Of a stretch of DNA of 64,000 nucleotides, positions 6,717 through 16,114 are shown piece after piece (position 1 is the first letter of the stretch; every line of letters begins with the position of its first letter). The stretch spans positions 1,178,001-1,242,000 of the forward strand of contig NZ_JAPDFT010000001.1 in assembly GCF_025949665.1 (NCBI RefSeq), read 5' to 3'. This stretch comes from Chryseobacterium viscerum. Lineage in GTDB: Bacteria > Bacteroidota > Bacteroidia > Flavobacteriales > Weeksellaceae. Both the position numbers and the translations under genes were made by a program. The notes under the pieces are model-generated. The model was not told where the DNA came from, did no database searches, and worked only from the letters and a program-made list of their open reading frames with translations.

Positions 6717-9221
6717 ATGTTTAAAAAAGTAAGCACTGTATTTATCCTTGGATTTTATACGGTTTTTTGTTCGGCCCAGCAGGTTCGGCCATCAAAATCA
6801 TCTGAAATTTACCGTGAACTCAAAACACTTAAACAGCTGCCTAAAGTTTTATACCTTGCAGCTCATCCCGATGATGAAAATACAGGATTACTCTCCTGGT
6901 TAATCAACGATCAAAATGTAGAAACAGGCTATCTGTCTTTAACCAGAGGTGATGGTGGTCAGAATTTATTAGGCACAGAGCAGGGTGCTGCATTGGGTTT
7001 AATCAGAACCCATGAGCTTTTAGAGGCAAGAAAGTTAGATGGCGCCCAACAGTTTTTTACCAGGGCGATTGATTTCGGGTTCTCTAAAAACACTACCGAT
7101 ACCTTTAAACAATGGGATGCAGACAGCATTACAGCAGATGTAGTTTGGGTAATCCGTAAATTCCGTCCGGATGTTATCATTTGTCGTTTTCCTCCTACTG
7201 CTGCGGCCGGCCACGGGCAACATGCGGCTTCTGCTGTGGTTGCAGAAAAAGCTTTTAAGCTGGCAGGTGATAAAACGGCTTTCCCAAATCAATTGAAATA
7301 TGTTAATGTATGGCAGCCAAAACGTGTACTGTGGAATACCTTTCGCTTTGGCGGGGTCAATACAACAGCTGAAAATCAACTGAAAGTTACCGTTGGGCAA
7401 TATGATGCGCAATTGGGCATGGGCTATGGTGAATTGGCAGGATTAAGCAGAAGTTTACATAAAAGCCAGGGTGCGGGAACACAGTCTGTAGCCGGCATCA
7501 GAACTGAATATTTTGCCCATGTTGTTGGCGAACCTGCAAAAGCAACACTTTTTGACGGAGTAATTAAAACCTGGACTTCAAAAGGAAACGCTGATATTGA
7601 CCAATCGTTAGATGAAATTATTTCCGCGTTCAATTTCAATACTCCAGACCGCAGTTTGCCTGCTTTGCTTGCTTTGCGAAAAAAGGTTATGGCGTTAAAA
7701 GATGCAGACCTGAAAAAGGATAAAATTACATCTCTTGACAATATCATTTTAAGTTGTGCTGGATTTATGGGTGAGGTGGTTACCAACCAAGCTGAAGCTG
7801 TTGCCGGGGATCATTACAATTTCAGGTTAAATCTGATTTCAAGAGCTGCAAACCCTGTCGTTTTAGAAAATGTACGATGGTTAAGTCAGTCAGAAAACTT
7901 CAATAGAAAACTATCAAAAGATTCTTTAATTACCATTCAGCATGATATTCAGATTCCTGCAGATGCCGCACCCACAGAACCTTACTGGTTGGCAAAACCT
8001 CCTACAAATGCAGCAACTTTCTCTGTTCCGAATGATACTTTAGTCGGTTTGCCTGAGGCAGAATCACCACTGAATGTTTTGCTTGGTTTAAAAATCGGTT
8101 CGGAAAATTTTCAGGTTAAACTTCCTTTATCTTTCAAGAAATTAGACCCGGTGCGTGGTGATGTGGTTGAAGCCTTGCGTATTGTTCCTGCATTAGAACT
8201 GAAATTTACACAACCATTGTACTGGGCCAAAGAAAATGAAGATCTACATTTGAGTTTAAATGTTAAGGTTAATTCTAACAAACAGTACAGTAAAGGTACT
8301 CTCAATCTGATGTATAACGGGGAGCGATTAGGCGGCGCTGATGTAAGCTCGCTCAATGGAAAAGATACAACCATTGATTACATTATTCCGAAAACTAAGC
8401 TTACCTCAATACATTCATCCCGTTTGCAATTGGATGCCAGTTTTCTTGCAGATGGAGTCACTTATAATAAAAAACAGGTATTAATCCAGTATCCGCATTT
8501 ACCTTCCTTACAATATTTTACACCTGCAACGGTAACCGTAATGAAAGGGGACATCCAAGCAAAGGTTAAAAAAGTGGGATACATAGAAGGTGCAGGCGAT
8601 TTCATTCCTGAGTTCCTACGCATTGCTGGTATTCAGGTTGATGTCTTGAAAGACGAAGATTTTTATGGCAACATAGATGAATCTGGCGGAAACGGTAGTC
8701 AAAACAAGCTATCGCAATATGATGCCATCGTACTTGGTGTTCGTGCAAATAACACTGAGAAAAAGCTGGGTCGCTGGATGCCTTTTTTATGGTCTTATGC
8801 AAAAGCTGGGGGTAATTTGGTGATGCAGTATAACACCAACCAGGATACAACCGTTGACAAATTGGGAATGTACAATTTCAGTATTGCCAATAAACGTGTT
8901 ACCGAAGAAAATGCAGCGGTTACATTTTTAAACCCAAATCATAAATTATTGAACTTTCCGAACAAAATTACTGCGGATGATTTTAAAGGCTGGGTACAGG
9001 AGCGTGGCGCCTATTTCCCTGCTCAATGGGATGCCGCGTATGAACCGCTTTTTGAAATGCACGATACGGATGAAGAGTCACAGCAGGGATCAACTTTATA
9101 TGCCCAATACGGGAAGGGTAATTTTATTTATACACCGCTGGCATTTTTCAGACAGCTGCCTGCAGGAAATGTGGGGGCGGCACGTTTATTTTTTAACTTT
9201 TTATCTGCACAGAAAAACTGA
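6717..9221 (+). CDS. Secreted PIG-L family deacetylase
   Basis: An 834-residue protein with a signal peptide (MFKKVSTVFILGFYTVFCSA, cleavage near 20-21). The N-terminal third is a PIG-L/LmbE zinc-dependent N-deacetylase domain: AHPDDE at 49-54 and a GHGQH block with H166 and H169, which supply zinc ligands and catalytic Asp in this family. The C-terminal part (about 620-830) looks like a ThuA/class I amidotransferase-like fold (VGYIEGAGDF, YDAIVLGVRA) and may bind ligand. The usual substrates are N-acetylglucosamine-containing compounds. It overlaps the next small gene (TGATG) and begins an operon with a sodium symporter and a DUF2911 protein, suggesting periplasmic deacetylation followed by uptake. 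The exact substrate is unknown. Confidence 0.85.
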   Translation: MFKKVSTVFILGFYTVFCSAQQVRPSKSSEIYRELKTLKQLPKVLYLAAHPDDENTGLLSWLINDQNVETGYLSLTRGDGGQNLLGTEQGAALGLIRTHELLEARKLDGAQQFFTRAIDFGFSKNTTDTFKQWDADSITADVVWVIRKFRPDVIICRFPPTAAAGHGQHAASAVVAEKAFKLAGDKTAFPNQLKYVNVWQPKRVLWNTFRFGGVNTTAENQLKVTVGQYDAQLGMGYGELAGLSRSLHKSQGAGTQSVAGIRTEYFAHVVGEPAKATLFDGVIKTWTSKGNADIDQSLDEIISAFNFNTPDRSLPALLALRKKVMALKDADLKKDKITSLDNIILSCAGFMGEVVTNQAEAVAGDHYNFRLNLISRAANPVVLENVRWLSQSENFNRKLSKDSLITIQHDIQIPADAAPTEPYWLAKPPTNAATFSVPNDTLVGLPEAESPLNVLLGLKIGSENFQVKLPLSFKKLDPVRGDVVEALRIVPALELKFTQPLYWAKENEDLHLSLNVKVNSNKQYSKGTLNLMYNGERLGGADVSSLNGKDTTIDYIIPKTKLTSIHSSRLQLDASFLADGVTYNKKQVLIQYPHLPSLQYFTPATVTVMKGDIQAKVKKVGYIEGAGDFIPEFLRIAGIQVDVLKDEDFYGNIDESGGNGSQNKLSQYDAIVLGVRANNTEKKLGRWMPFLWSYAKAGGNLVMQYNTNQDTTVDKLGMYNFSIANKRVTEENAAVTFLNPNHKLLNFPNKITADDFKGWVQERGAYFPAQWDAAYEPLFEMHDTDEESQQGSTLYAQYGKGNFIYTPLAFFRQLPAGNVGAARLFFNFLSAQKN

Positions 9222-9325
9222 TGAACAAGGAACTTAAAAATTGGAATATCTGGTACATACTATTAGCTGTTGCATTAGTATTGCAGATCGCATTTTATTA
9301 TTGGTTTACTAAATCCTGGGCATGA
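9221..9325 (+). CDS. 34-aa single-span membrane peptide linked to symporter
   Basis: A tiny gene between the PIG-L deacetylase and the symporter. Its ATG overlaps the upstream stop (TGATG at 9219-9223) and its stop overlaps the symporter start (ATGA at 9322-9325), so both junctions look translationally coupled. The peptide begins MNKELKNWNIWYILLAVALV and ends YYWFTKSWA. It has one hydrophobic segment (about residues 11-28) flanked by charged and aromatic residues. It may be a small accessory subunit of the sodium:solute symporter. The role is inferred from position; coding is supported by the precise overlaps. Confidence 0.7.
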   Translation: MNKELKNWNIWYILLAVALVLQIAFYYWFTKSWA

Positions 9326-11013
9326 GTAATATAGATTGGACAGTTCTCATTGTTACACTTGTTGCAGTGGTGGTCTACGGCGTATTCATCGGTCGTGGCC
9401 AAAAAAGCAACGAATCATATCTGAAAGCAGATAATAAAATGCCTTGGTACATTGTGCTTTTAGGCATTATGGCTACCCAGGCAAGTGCCATTACGTTTCT
9501 TTCAGCACCGGGACAAGCTTATACAGACGGGATGCGTTTCGTTCAGTATTACTTTGGTTTGCCTTTGGCGATGATTGTGATCTGTATCACTTTCATCCCG
9601 ATTTTTCAGCGCTTAAATGTTTACACCGCTTATGAATATTTAGAAAACCGTTTTGATAAAAAAACAAGAGTACTCACTTCACTGCTTTTTCTTTTTTCCA
9701 GAGGTTTATCAACGGGAATCAGTATTTATGCTCCCAGTATCATCTTATCAAGCGTCTTAAACTGGAATATTTATTTAACCAATGTTTTAACAGGGGGTAT
9801 TCTGTTGATTTATACCTATGTTGGCGGAGCAAAGGCGATTGCTCACACCCAAAAATTACAGTTTCTCATTATTCTGGGAACAATGGCTTTTGCAGGTTTT
9901 CTGCTTATTCAGAATATGCCGAATGGAATTGGTTTTAAGGATGCGCTTTATCTGGCCGGGAAATCCGGAAAGCTCAATGTAATCACCACAGAATTCGATT
10001 GGAAAGATAAATACAATATCTGGAGCGGTTTAATTGGTGGTTTTTTTCTGGCGCTTTCTTACTTCGGTACTGACCAGAGCCAGGTTGGGAGGTATATTAC
10101 TGCGAAGGACAATACCAATGCAAAAATGGGCTTGCTGTTGAACGGATTGGTCAAAATTCCGATGCAGTTTGCTATTCTTCTGATCGGTGCTCTGCTTTTT
10201 GCATTCTTTTCTCTAAAACCGGCTCCGATTTATTTTAACGAACGCTCTTATCAACATTTAAAGGAATCACAACCTGAACAGGCTGCGGTATTTGAAAAAG
10301 AGCATCAGGATTTGCAGATAAAATTCAATGCAGAATCGAAAAAAATTTTAAGGTTGAAGGATACTCATTCCCCCCAACTTCAAAACACAATTAAGGATTT
10401 TAAAAATACACAAACGCAGGTAAAAGCACTTCACGGAAGGGTAGAAGAAGCGATTAACAATTCAAACTACAATGCCGAGAAAACGGATACCAATTATATT
10501 TTCCTGTATTTTGTGAAAAATACCCTGCCTGTAGGGATGATAGGTTTACTGTTTGCTGTCATTTTTCTGGCCAGCTGGGGCTCCATTTCTGCTGCGTTGA
10601 ATTCCCTTGCTGCCTGTTCATTAAAAGATGTTCATTTAATATTCAGTAAAGAAATTCCTGATGAGAAAACCGAATTGAAGTATAGCCGCCTCCATACTTT
10701 AGCCTGGGGAATCTTCTCAATCGGCGTAGCCATGTTTGCAACCCAAATGGGTTCCCTTATTGAAGCGGTTAATGTATTGGGTTCTCTTTTCTACGGTCCG
10801 ATATTGGGAATTTTTCTGGTTGCATTTTACTATAAAAAAATCGACGGAGCGAATGTATTTATTGCTGCCATTTTATCAGAAATTACGGTTATTGCCGTGT
10901 ATCAATTTGATGTCGTTTCTTTTCTTTGGCTTAATGTAATTGGTGCTGCAGCAGTCATTATATTTTCTGCAATTGGATTGCTGTTTTATAAACAGAAAGA
11001 AGTAAATTCGTAA
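9322..11013 (+). CDS. SSS family sodium:solute symporter
   Basis: A 563-residue inner-membrane transporter with at least twelve hydrophobic segments. Early motifs fit the SSS/SGLT family: YLKADNKMPWYIVLLGIMAT near the N-terminus, a YTAYEYLENRF block, and YFGTDQSQVGRY in the middle. It should couple Na+ entry to uptake of a sugar or similar small solute. An unusual hydrophilic, charged, coiled-coil-like insertion occupies about residues 300-388 between two membrane segments. It is the third gene of the operon, after the PIG-L deacetylase and the 34-aa peptide, so the natural guess for its substrate is the deacetylated amino sugar or its breakdown product. Confidence 0.9.
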   Translation: MSNIDWTVLIVTLVAVVVYGVFIGRGQKSNESYLKADNKMPWYIVLLGIMATQASAITFLSAPGQAYTDGMRFVQYYFGLPLAMIVICITFIPIFQRLNVYTAYEYLENRFDKKTRVLTSLLFLFSRGLSTGISIYAPSIILSSVLNWNIYLTNVLTGGILLIYTYVGGAKAIAHTQKLQFLIILGTMAFAGFLLIQNMPNGIGFKDALYLAGKSGKLNVITTEFDWKDKYNIWSGLIGGFFLALSYFGTDQSQVGRYITAKDNTNAKMGLLLNGLVKIPMQFAILLIGALLFAFFSLKPAPIYFNERSYQHLKESQPEQAAVFEKEHQDLQIKFNAESKKILRLKDTHSPQLQNTIKDFKNTQTQVKALHGRVEEAINNSNYNAEKTDTNYIFLYFVKNTLPVGMIGLLFAVIFLASWGSISAALNSLAACSLKDVHLIFSKEIPDEKTELKYSRLHTLAWGIFSIGVAMFATQMGSLIEAVNVLGSLFYGPILGIFLVAFYYKKIDGANVFIAAILSEITVIAVYQFDVVSFLWLNVIGAAAVIIFSAIGLLFYKQKEVNS

Positions 11014-11048
11014 GCAAATAATAATAAAAACAAACAAATAAAAATAAT

Positions 11049-11567
11049 ATGAAAACTATCATGAAATCTGCTGCCGTACTTGTTGCGACAATGACAATCT
11101 CCTTGAATGCCTTTGCACAGGACACTAAAAAACCTGCCAGCCCTCCGGCTACTGCTACGGGAAAAATTAAAGATGCAACCATTACCATTGCCTATAGCAG
11201 TCCTTCTGTTAAAGGGCGTACAATCTGGGGTGGTTTAGAAGCTTATAATAAAGTTTGGCGTGCGGGTGCCAATGAAGCAACTACTTTTGAAACGGATAAA
11301 GACATTACCGTTCAGGGTAAAAAACTGGCTGCAGGTAAATACAGCTTTTTCTTAATTCCTAAAGAAAGTGGAACATGGACTGCGATTTTTAATAAAGAGC
11401 CAAAGCAATGGGGTGCTTATAAATACGAAGAATCAAAAGATGCTTTGCGTGTTGATGTAAAAACCAAAGCTTTACCAGCAACACAGGAAACTTTAGTATA
11501 TAAAATAAACAATAATGGATTCACCATGGATTGGGATAAAATCTCAGTTCCTGTAGAGATAAAATAA
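11049..11567 (+). CDS. DUF2911 family exported protein
   Basis: A 172-residue protein with a signal peptide ([24 protein letters not shown]). The mature part carries blocks I recall from DUF2911 proteins of Bacteroidetes: [30 protein letters not shown] and [10 protein letters not shown]. Function of the family is not established. It follows the symporter by 35 bases on the same strand and a hairpin terminator follows it, so it is probably the last gene of the PIG-L operon. Confidence 0.85.
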   Translation: MKTIMKSAAVLVATMTISLNAFAQDTKKPASPPATATGKIKDATITIAYSSPSVKGRTIWGGLEAYNKVWRAGANEATTFETDKDITVQGKKLAAGKYSFFLIPKESGTWTAIFNKEPKQWGAYKYEESKDALRVDVKTKALPATQETLVYKINNNGFTMDWDKISVPVEIK

Positions 11568-11586
11568 ATTTGAATATCAGAAATTA

Positions 11587-11613
11587 AAATCCCGGCTAAC
11601 CCGGGATTTTTTT
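11587..11613 (+). terminator. Rho-independent-type terminator after DUF2911 gene
   Basis: AAAATCCCGG and CCGGGATTTT pair around a 5-base loop and are followed by further T. It lies 20 bases after the DUF2911 stop and faces the convergent serine hydrolase gene, so it may serve both strands. Confidence 0.7.
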
Positions 11614-11636
11614 GTTTAAAGTTTGATTTGAAAATT

Positions 11637-13070
11637 TTATTTTCCCATTTCTTTCTCTATTTTATCAATCATTTTTTCAGCATTACCATTGGTTCCGCCA
11701 AGACTGATTGCTTTTTTATAATTCTCTAATGCTAAATCATATTGCTTATCTGTAAAATAGGCTTCCCCTAAACTATCGAAAAGATTAGCATCTTTAGGAA
11801 ACTCAGTGGTAGCCAATTTAAATATTATTATGGATTCACTGTTTTTTCCGAGTCTTGATAGTTCATATCCTAACTTATTAAGCTCTCCCGGGTTCTCAAA
11901 ACTATATTCATTTTTAGATTTTTCTTTGAGTAAATAATAGGTTTCTATCCCTTTGTTTACATCGTTGAGAGATTCTTTTCTTATCGCTTGGTAAATAGAT
12001 TTTTTAGGAATTTCATACTCTTTTCCCAACATTAAGTTGTGAATAATATGTCCTAAATCCCAAACTCTATTGAGATTATTGGACACTAGAATTATCGTAA
12101 TTTTATTTTTAAAATCGTTTAAAAAAATGGATTCAAATTTATACGAAATTCCATTGTGTCTTTGTAGGTCTTCTTTTTCAAAGTATCTGCCAAGTGATCC
12201 GCCTTCCTCTTTTGCGTATGGGTTATTCAACAAAGTTTGAAAGGATTTTTTGGATATTAAACGATTTGTATTCATCGCTTCAGTCCATTTATAAAAATCA
12301 TTGATATCTACCCAAAGCCAGCCGCTAATAAATTTCAATTCCGGGCATCGGACATTGTCCATATCATAACAAGAGGTTCTGTTTTTAGAGCCAAATATTG
12401 GATCAAATACGGAATTAGTCATTTTCAAAGGGTTAACAATGTTTTTAATGACAAACTGCTGAAAAGACATTCCGGTTACTTTTTCAATAATTCTTCTTTG
12501 CAAAAAGACATTGCCATTATCATACCTGTAACTGGTACCTGGTTCAAAGAGTAGACTATTATTACTTCTCAAAATATTCCATGCCTCCGCATCATTTTCC
12601 GGTTTTAATCGTTCGATTGGAGGAATACCACTGGCATAATTAATCAGATGACGTATAGAAACCTTTTCTGCCCATTTTGGTAATCCTAAATTAAATTTGG
12701 ATACCTTGTCATCAAGATTTAGAAGACCACGTTCAACCAAAATCATGATGGCAACAGCATTAAATTCCTTTGCGATAGAGCCCATATTGAATATTGACTT
12801 GCTGTTTAAAGGAGTTTGTCTCGTTTCATCGGTAAAACCAAATGATTTTTGATAAATAATTTTATCATTTTTAGCAATAAGGACATTTCCATTGAACAAA
12901 CCTCTTTCGTAAGATTTCGTCATTAAAGAATCAATTTGATTGATTTCTGATTTTTGTTCAGTCGAATTTTGATGTATCTTCTTTGTTTCTTTTGGATTAT
13001 TTAACCCTTGGGCAGAAAGCGTATTTGTCAATAAAACAATTGTTAATAATAAGAAAAATCGGTTCTTCAT
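11637..13070 (-). CDS. Exported class C beta-lactamase-like serine hydrolase with TPRs
   Basis: A 477-residue protein with a signal peptide (MKNRFFLLLTIVLLTNTLSA). The hydrolase domain (about 50-330) has the nucleophile motif S98-I-A-K101 and the Y183-D-N185 motif. The third motif is less clear; RHNG may fill it. The C-terminal region (about 370-470) has TPR-like helices (LAYFTDK-type block near the end). This family includes D-aminopeptidases, esterases and penicillin-binding-like enzymes, so beta-lactam resistance should not be assumed. The gene lies 5 bases downstream of a paralogous serine hydrolase on the same strand, indicating an operon and an old duplication. Confidence 0.8.
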   Translation of the reverse strand: MKNRFFLLLTIVLLTNTLSAQGLNNPKETKKIHQNSTEQKSEINQIDSLMTKSYERGLFNGNVLIAKNDKIIYQKSFGFTDETRQTPLNSKSIFNMGSIAKEFNAVAIMILVERGLLNLDDKVSKFNLGLPKWAEKVSIRHLINYASGIPPIERLKPENDAEAWNILRSNNSLLFEPGTSYRYDNGNVFLQRRIIEKVTGMSFQQFVIKNIVNPLKMTNSVFDPIFGSKNRTSCYDMDNVRCPELKFISGWLWVDINDFYKWTEAMNTNRLISKKSFQTLLNNPYAKEEGGSLGRYFEKEDLQRHNGISYKFESIFLNDFKNKITIILVSNNLNRVWDLGHIIHNLMLGKEYEIPKKSIYQAIRKESLNDVNKGIETYYLLKEKSKNEYSFENPGELNKLGYELSRLGKNSESIIIFKLATTEFPKDANLFDSLGEAYFTDKQYDLALENYKKAISLGGTNGNAEKMIDKIEKEMGK

Positions 13071-13075
13071 TTTAA

Positions 13076-14572
13076 TTAGTTTTTTGGAAATAGAATTTGA
13101 TTGATTTTTGAAAGCATTTCTTTGGCATTATCATTATTAGGATTCAGTTCCAACGTTTTCTGATAATTCTTTTTAGAAGCATTGTAATCTTTTTTATTAA
13201 AATAAATCTCGCCACGTGTATCATAAATATTGGATGAGTTGGGAAATTCTGAAACTGCATAATCAATAATTTTTAAAGCATCATCAGGTTTTCCTTCACC
13301 CAAAAACTTGTATGTTAATCTATTCAATTCATTTTCAAAATCATTAAAATTATAGAAATCGAATTTGTTTTTCTTCAGTTCTTTCAAGTAAGCAATTCCT
13401 TTTTCTACTGATTCTGCTTTCATTTTTTTATAAACTTCGAAGATAATTAATGGTTTAGGCAAATCAACTTTGGTATTGTATAGAACTCCGAAGACATCAT
13501 CGATAACAGCTTCCAATTGTCCGCCTCTTTTACCTGCTCTAGTGTTATCAAGCAAGATTACGTATGTTTTTTCCTCAGGAATTCTGGCAATATTGCAGGA
13601 AAAACCATTGATTCCGCCGCTATGTGCCATTGTTGTAATGTCTTTTCCCGAACCTAAAAAATTCTGATGTTTTTGGACAACCAAACCGTAAGCGTAATCA
13701 CCTAAATTTGGCGTGAAATATATTTTTTTGTTCTCGTCATTCAGTAAAGTGTTCGTGTATAAAGCATCATCCCATTTTCGCATATCATTTGCTGTGCTGT
13801 ACATTCCACCAGCAGAAAACACCGCAGTTTTTATATTAATGTAATCTGTTTTTTGATAACCGTCGTAATCAAAATCATAGCCTTGAGCATAATTTGAAAT
13901 GATTTCTTTTGGATCTTCAATTCCTGTATTTTTCATTCCAATGACATCAAATATCTTTTCCTGAAGAACTTTCTCATAAGGTTTCTTGGTAATTTCCTCA
14001 ATAATTAATCCTAATAGATAATAGCCCGTATTGCAGTAATTATGCTTTGTTCCTGGTTCAAATCCTAAATTATCCTTGAAATATTTGATAGCAAAATCTT
14101 TCCTAGACAAATTTTCGAAAACCATTTTAGTTTTAAAATCAGGGAAATCAGTGTAATTTGGCAAGCCAGAAGTATGCGTTAACAAGTGATGAATGGTAAT
14201 TTTACTTCCTGTCGTTTTACTAAACCAAGGAAGATAATCACTTATTTTGTCATCCAGCTTGATTTTTCCTTCTTGTTTTAACTGCATAATCAGCATTGCA
14301 GTAAATTGTTTTGTTACGGAGCCAATTCTGAATTTTGTGTCAGAAGTTGCCTCGATACTCCAGTTCATATCGGCTTTTCCATAATTTTTTTGCAAGATAA
14401 TTTCGCCGTTTTGAATAACCAAAGCACTTCCGTTAAAAAGATTGTAGTCGTGATATTTACCAATAATCAAATCGATTTTTTTTGCTTTTTCTTTATTGGA
14501 ATTGGATATGGCTTTTTGTGCAAAAGTATTCAGAGATAAAAGCACTAGAAATACACACAAGAAATTTTTCAT
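13076..14572 (-). CDS. Exported class C beta-lactamase-like serine hydrolase with TPRs
   Basis: I choose the ATG at 14570-14572 because it opens a clean signal peptide (MKNFLCVFLVLLSLNTFAQ); the frame reaches 14602 only through a TTG. The 498-residue protein has all three class C motifs: S85-V-T-K88, Y179-C-N181 and H316-S-G-G319. The C-terminal 100 residues contain TPR motifs (IYFNKKDYNASKKNYQKTLE). It is the first gene of a two-gene leftward operon with its paralog. Likely periplasmic or surface peptidase or esterase acting on peptides or D-amino-acid substrates; the substrate is unknown. An AraC-type membrane regulator gene lies just upstream on the same strand. Confidence 0.85.
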   Translation of the reverse strand: MKNFLCVFLVLLSLNTFAQKAISNSNKEKAKKIDLIIGKYHDYNLFNGSALVIQNGEIILQKNYGKADMNWSIEATSDTKFRIGSVTKQFTAMLIMQLKQEGKIKLDDKISDYLPWFSKTTGSKITIHHLLTHTSGLPNYTDFPDFKTKMVFENLSRKDFAIKYFKDNLGFEPGTKHNYCNTGYYLLGLIIEEITKKPYEKVLQEKIFDVIGMKNTGIEDPKEIISNYAQGYDFDYDGYQKTDYINIKTAVFSAGGMYSTANDMRKWDDALYTNTLLNDENKKIYFTPNLGDYAYGLVVQKHQNFLGSGKDITTMAHSGGINGFSCNIARIPEEKTYVILLDNTRAGKRGGQLEAVIDDVFGVLYNTKVDLPKPLIIFEVYKKMKAESVEKGIAYLKELKKNKFDFYNFNDFENELNRLTYKFLGEGKPDDALKIIDYAVSEFPNSSNIYDTRGEIYFNKKDYNASKKNYQKTLELNPNNDNAKEMLSKINQILFPKN

Positions 14573-14673
14573 AATCGATTCTGATTTTATAATTTGCTGC
14601 AAAGATGCTTTAAAACGTCTCAGTACGCGACCGACTAAAAAAAGTCGAACGCATTTCTTAGAAAAAGAATGGA

Positions 14674-15810
14674 TTAATTTGGGTTTTTTCTGAAATTTGT
14701 CGGAGTTGTTCCTGTATATTTTTTAAAAGAAGTACTAAACGACGATTTGGAATTGAAACCAACCTCATAAAGAATTTCTAAAATAGTCAGTTCTTTTTGC
14801 AAAGGATTTTTCAATATTTCTTTAGCTTTTTCGATTCGATATTCATTAATGAAATCAAAAAAATGCTTATTCATATACAGATTAATCAAAGCCGATAAAT
14901 CTTTGACGGGCATATTTAATTGTTCTGCCAAATCCTGAATCGTCAATGAAGAATCTAAATAAGGTTCATTTTTAATCATAAATTCTTTCAAAGCTATGAT
15001 TTGCTTATTTTTTTCATCGTCAAGTATGGGAGAGGATTTTTGTTTCGGAATTAGATCTACGAGAGGTTTCAATTGAGAATTAACTCCTCTGAAAAATTCA
15101 GGATTATTTAATGCAACAAATAGATACCAACACGTACAAAAGAAAAAGGCAAATCCGTCAAGGGTAACAATCCATTGTCTGAGTTCTCCCCAACCAAAGA
15201 TAAAGCTAACCAGCCATCTTATAAGAACTAAAAAATGTAAAACATAATATAGAATTGTTATTTTGTAAAGTGCATTTAGAATAGAAATATTTGGATTTGT
15301 ATAATTCTCGAGATAGACAGTTTTAGATTTTCTAATAACCAGAAATGAAGCAATAAAATAAACTTGAAATAGAAATTCGAAAAGGAAATAAAAAAAATGC
15401 ATGATAGGCGTTTGATTCATCGCATTTATGAAACTCACTTTCGCAGCTCTATCCTCAAAATATATTCCTGACATCATATACAAATTGAAAGCAACAAACG
15501 GAATGGTATGCAATAAATGTTTCGGTTTTAATCGAAATTTGGAAAAACAAACGGACAGTACATAGAGATAAAATGATGCCGGAACCAAATAGTTTATACT
15601 CCAACGAAAAGCCTCGAGGTTAATAAAATTAACAGGAAAATCACGCATCAAAAATTTAAAAGCATCTACAGCGTTTGTAAAAAGAAAAAAAGCAAGAAGC
15701 CAATTTGCAAGTCTGTGCTTGGTTTTTACAGTCAATAAAAACAACGCAAGAAAAAATACAAGAAAAATTCCAATAAAGGCGGTTATTTCTAAAAAGCTGT
15801 ATTTGTCCAT
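14674..15810 (-). CDS. Membrane-anchored AraC family transcription regulator
   Basis: A 378-residue protein. The N-terminal half (about 1-235) has seven or so hydrophobic segments; the C-terminal part (about 275-378) is an AraC/XylS double HTH, with LTIQDLAEQLNMPVKDLSAL for the first helix-turn-helix and YEVGFNSKSSFSTSFKKYTG for the second, ending TPTNFRKNPN. This 7TM-AraC architecture is common in Flavobacteria and presumably senses a signal at the membrane. It lies about 100 bases upstream of the serine hydrolase operon on the same strand, so regulation of that operon is a reasonable inference. Confidence 0.85.
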   Translation of the reverse strand: MDKYSFLEITAFIGIFLVFFLALFLLTVKTKHRLANWLLAFFLFTNAVDAFKFLMRDFPVNFINLEAFRWSINYLVPASFYLYVLSVCFSKFRLKPKHLLHTIPFVAFNLYMMSGIYFEDRAAKVSFINAMNQTPIMHFFYFLFEFLFQVYFIASFLVIRKSKTVYLENYTNPNISILNALYKITILYYVLHFLVLIRWLVSFIFGWGELRQWIVTLDGFAFFFCTCWYLFVALNNPEFFRGVNSQLKPLVDLIPKQKSSPILDDEKNKQIIALKEFMIKNEPYLDSSLTIQDLAEQLNMPVKDLSALINLYMNKHFFDFINEYRIEKAKEILKNPLQKELTILEILYEVGFNSKSSFSTSFKKYTGTTPTNFRKNPN

Positions 15811-15954
15811 GGTTTTTTTAACATAGGTGCAATTTAATATTTAAATAGCAAAGCTTAAAGAAGTATAGATAATTTTATCCTCCTACTTTATCAAATGTTA
15901 AAAATATTCCGCTCAAATACTAAAAGTTGCATTGCTATAAATATTAATACTGCG

Positions 15955-16081
15955 ATGCCATCGACTTATTTTGAAATTGTTGTAGTAATTATTGAAGCAA
16001 GGTGTAAAAGACCAGACAGAATGCGTTAAAGAAATGCTGAAAAATATCCTCCGAGACCTCGAATTTGTAAAAAGTAAATAA
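15955..16081 (+). pseudogene. 3' remnant of an unidentified gene
   Basis: Two + strand frames abut here. The first reads YFEIVVVIIEA; the second reads GVKDQTECVKEMLKNILRDL and ends EFVKSK with a stop at 16079-16081. Removing one A in the GCAAGG stretch near 16008-16013 joins them. The stop is immediately followed by a hairpin, as expected of a real gene end. No intact 5' portion is visible, so this looks like a decayed gene. I cannot name the family. Confidence 0.35.
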
Positions 16082-16114
16082 AAATGGCGCCACTTGTTCT
16101 AAGTGGCGTCATTT
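16082..16114. terminator. Hairpin, terminator-like, resembles the tRNA-Arg terminator
   Basis: AAATGGCGCCACTT pairs with AAGTGGCGTCATTT around GTTCT. On the minus strand it is followed by a T run. Stem sequence and flanks are similar to those of the hairpin next to the tRNA-Arg gene at 19475-19508. Confidence 0.55.

Noticed and set aside
8977..9237. 86-codon frame overlapping the end of the PIG-L gene
   Set aside because: It overlaps a well-supported gene with recognisable family motifs and has no features of its own.
11637..14572. Beta-lactamase resistance genes
   Set aside because: The motifs are those of the wide class C/serine hydrolase superfamily with TPR tails. Nothing here indicates resistance, so I call them serine hydrolases only.
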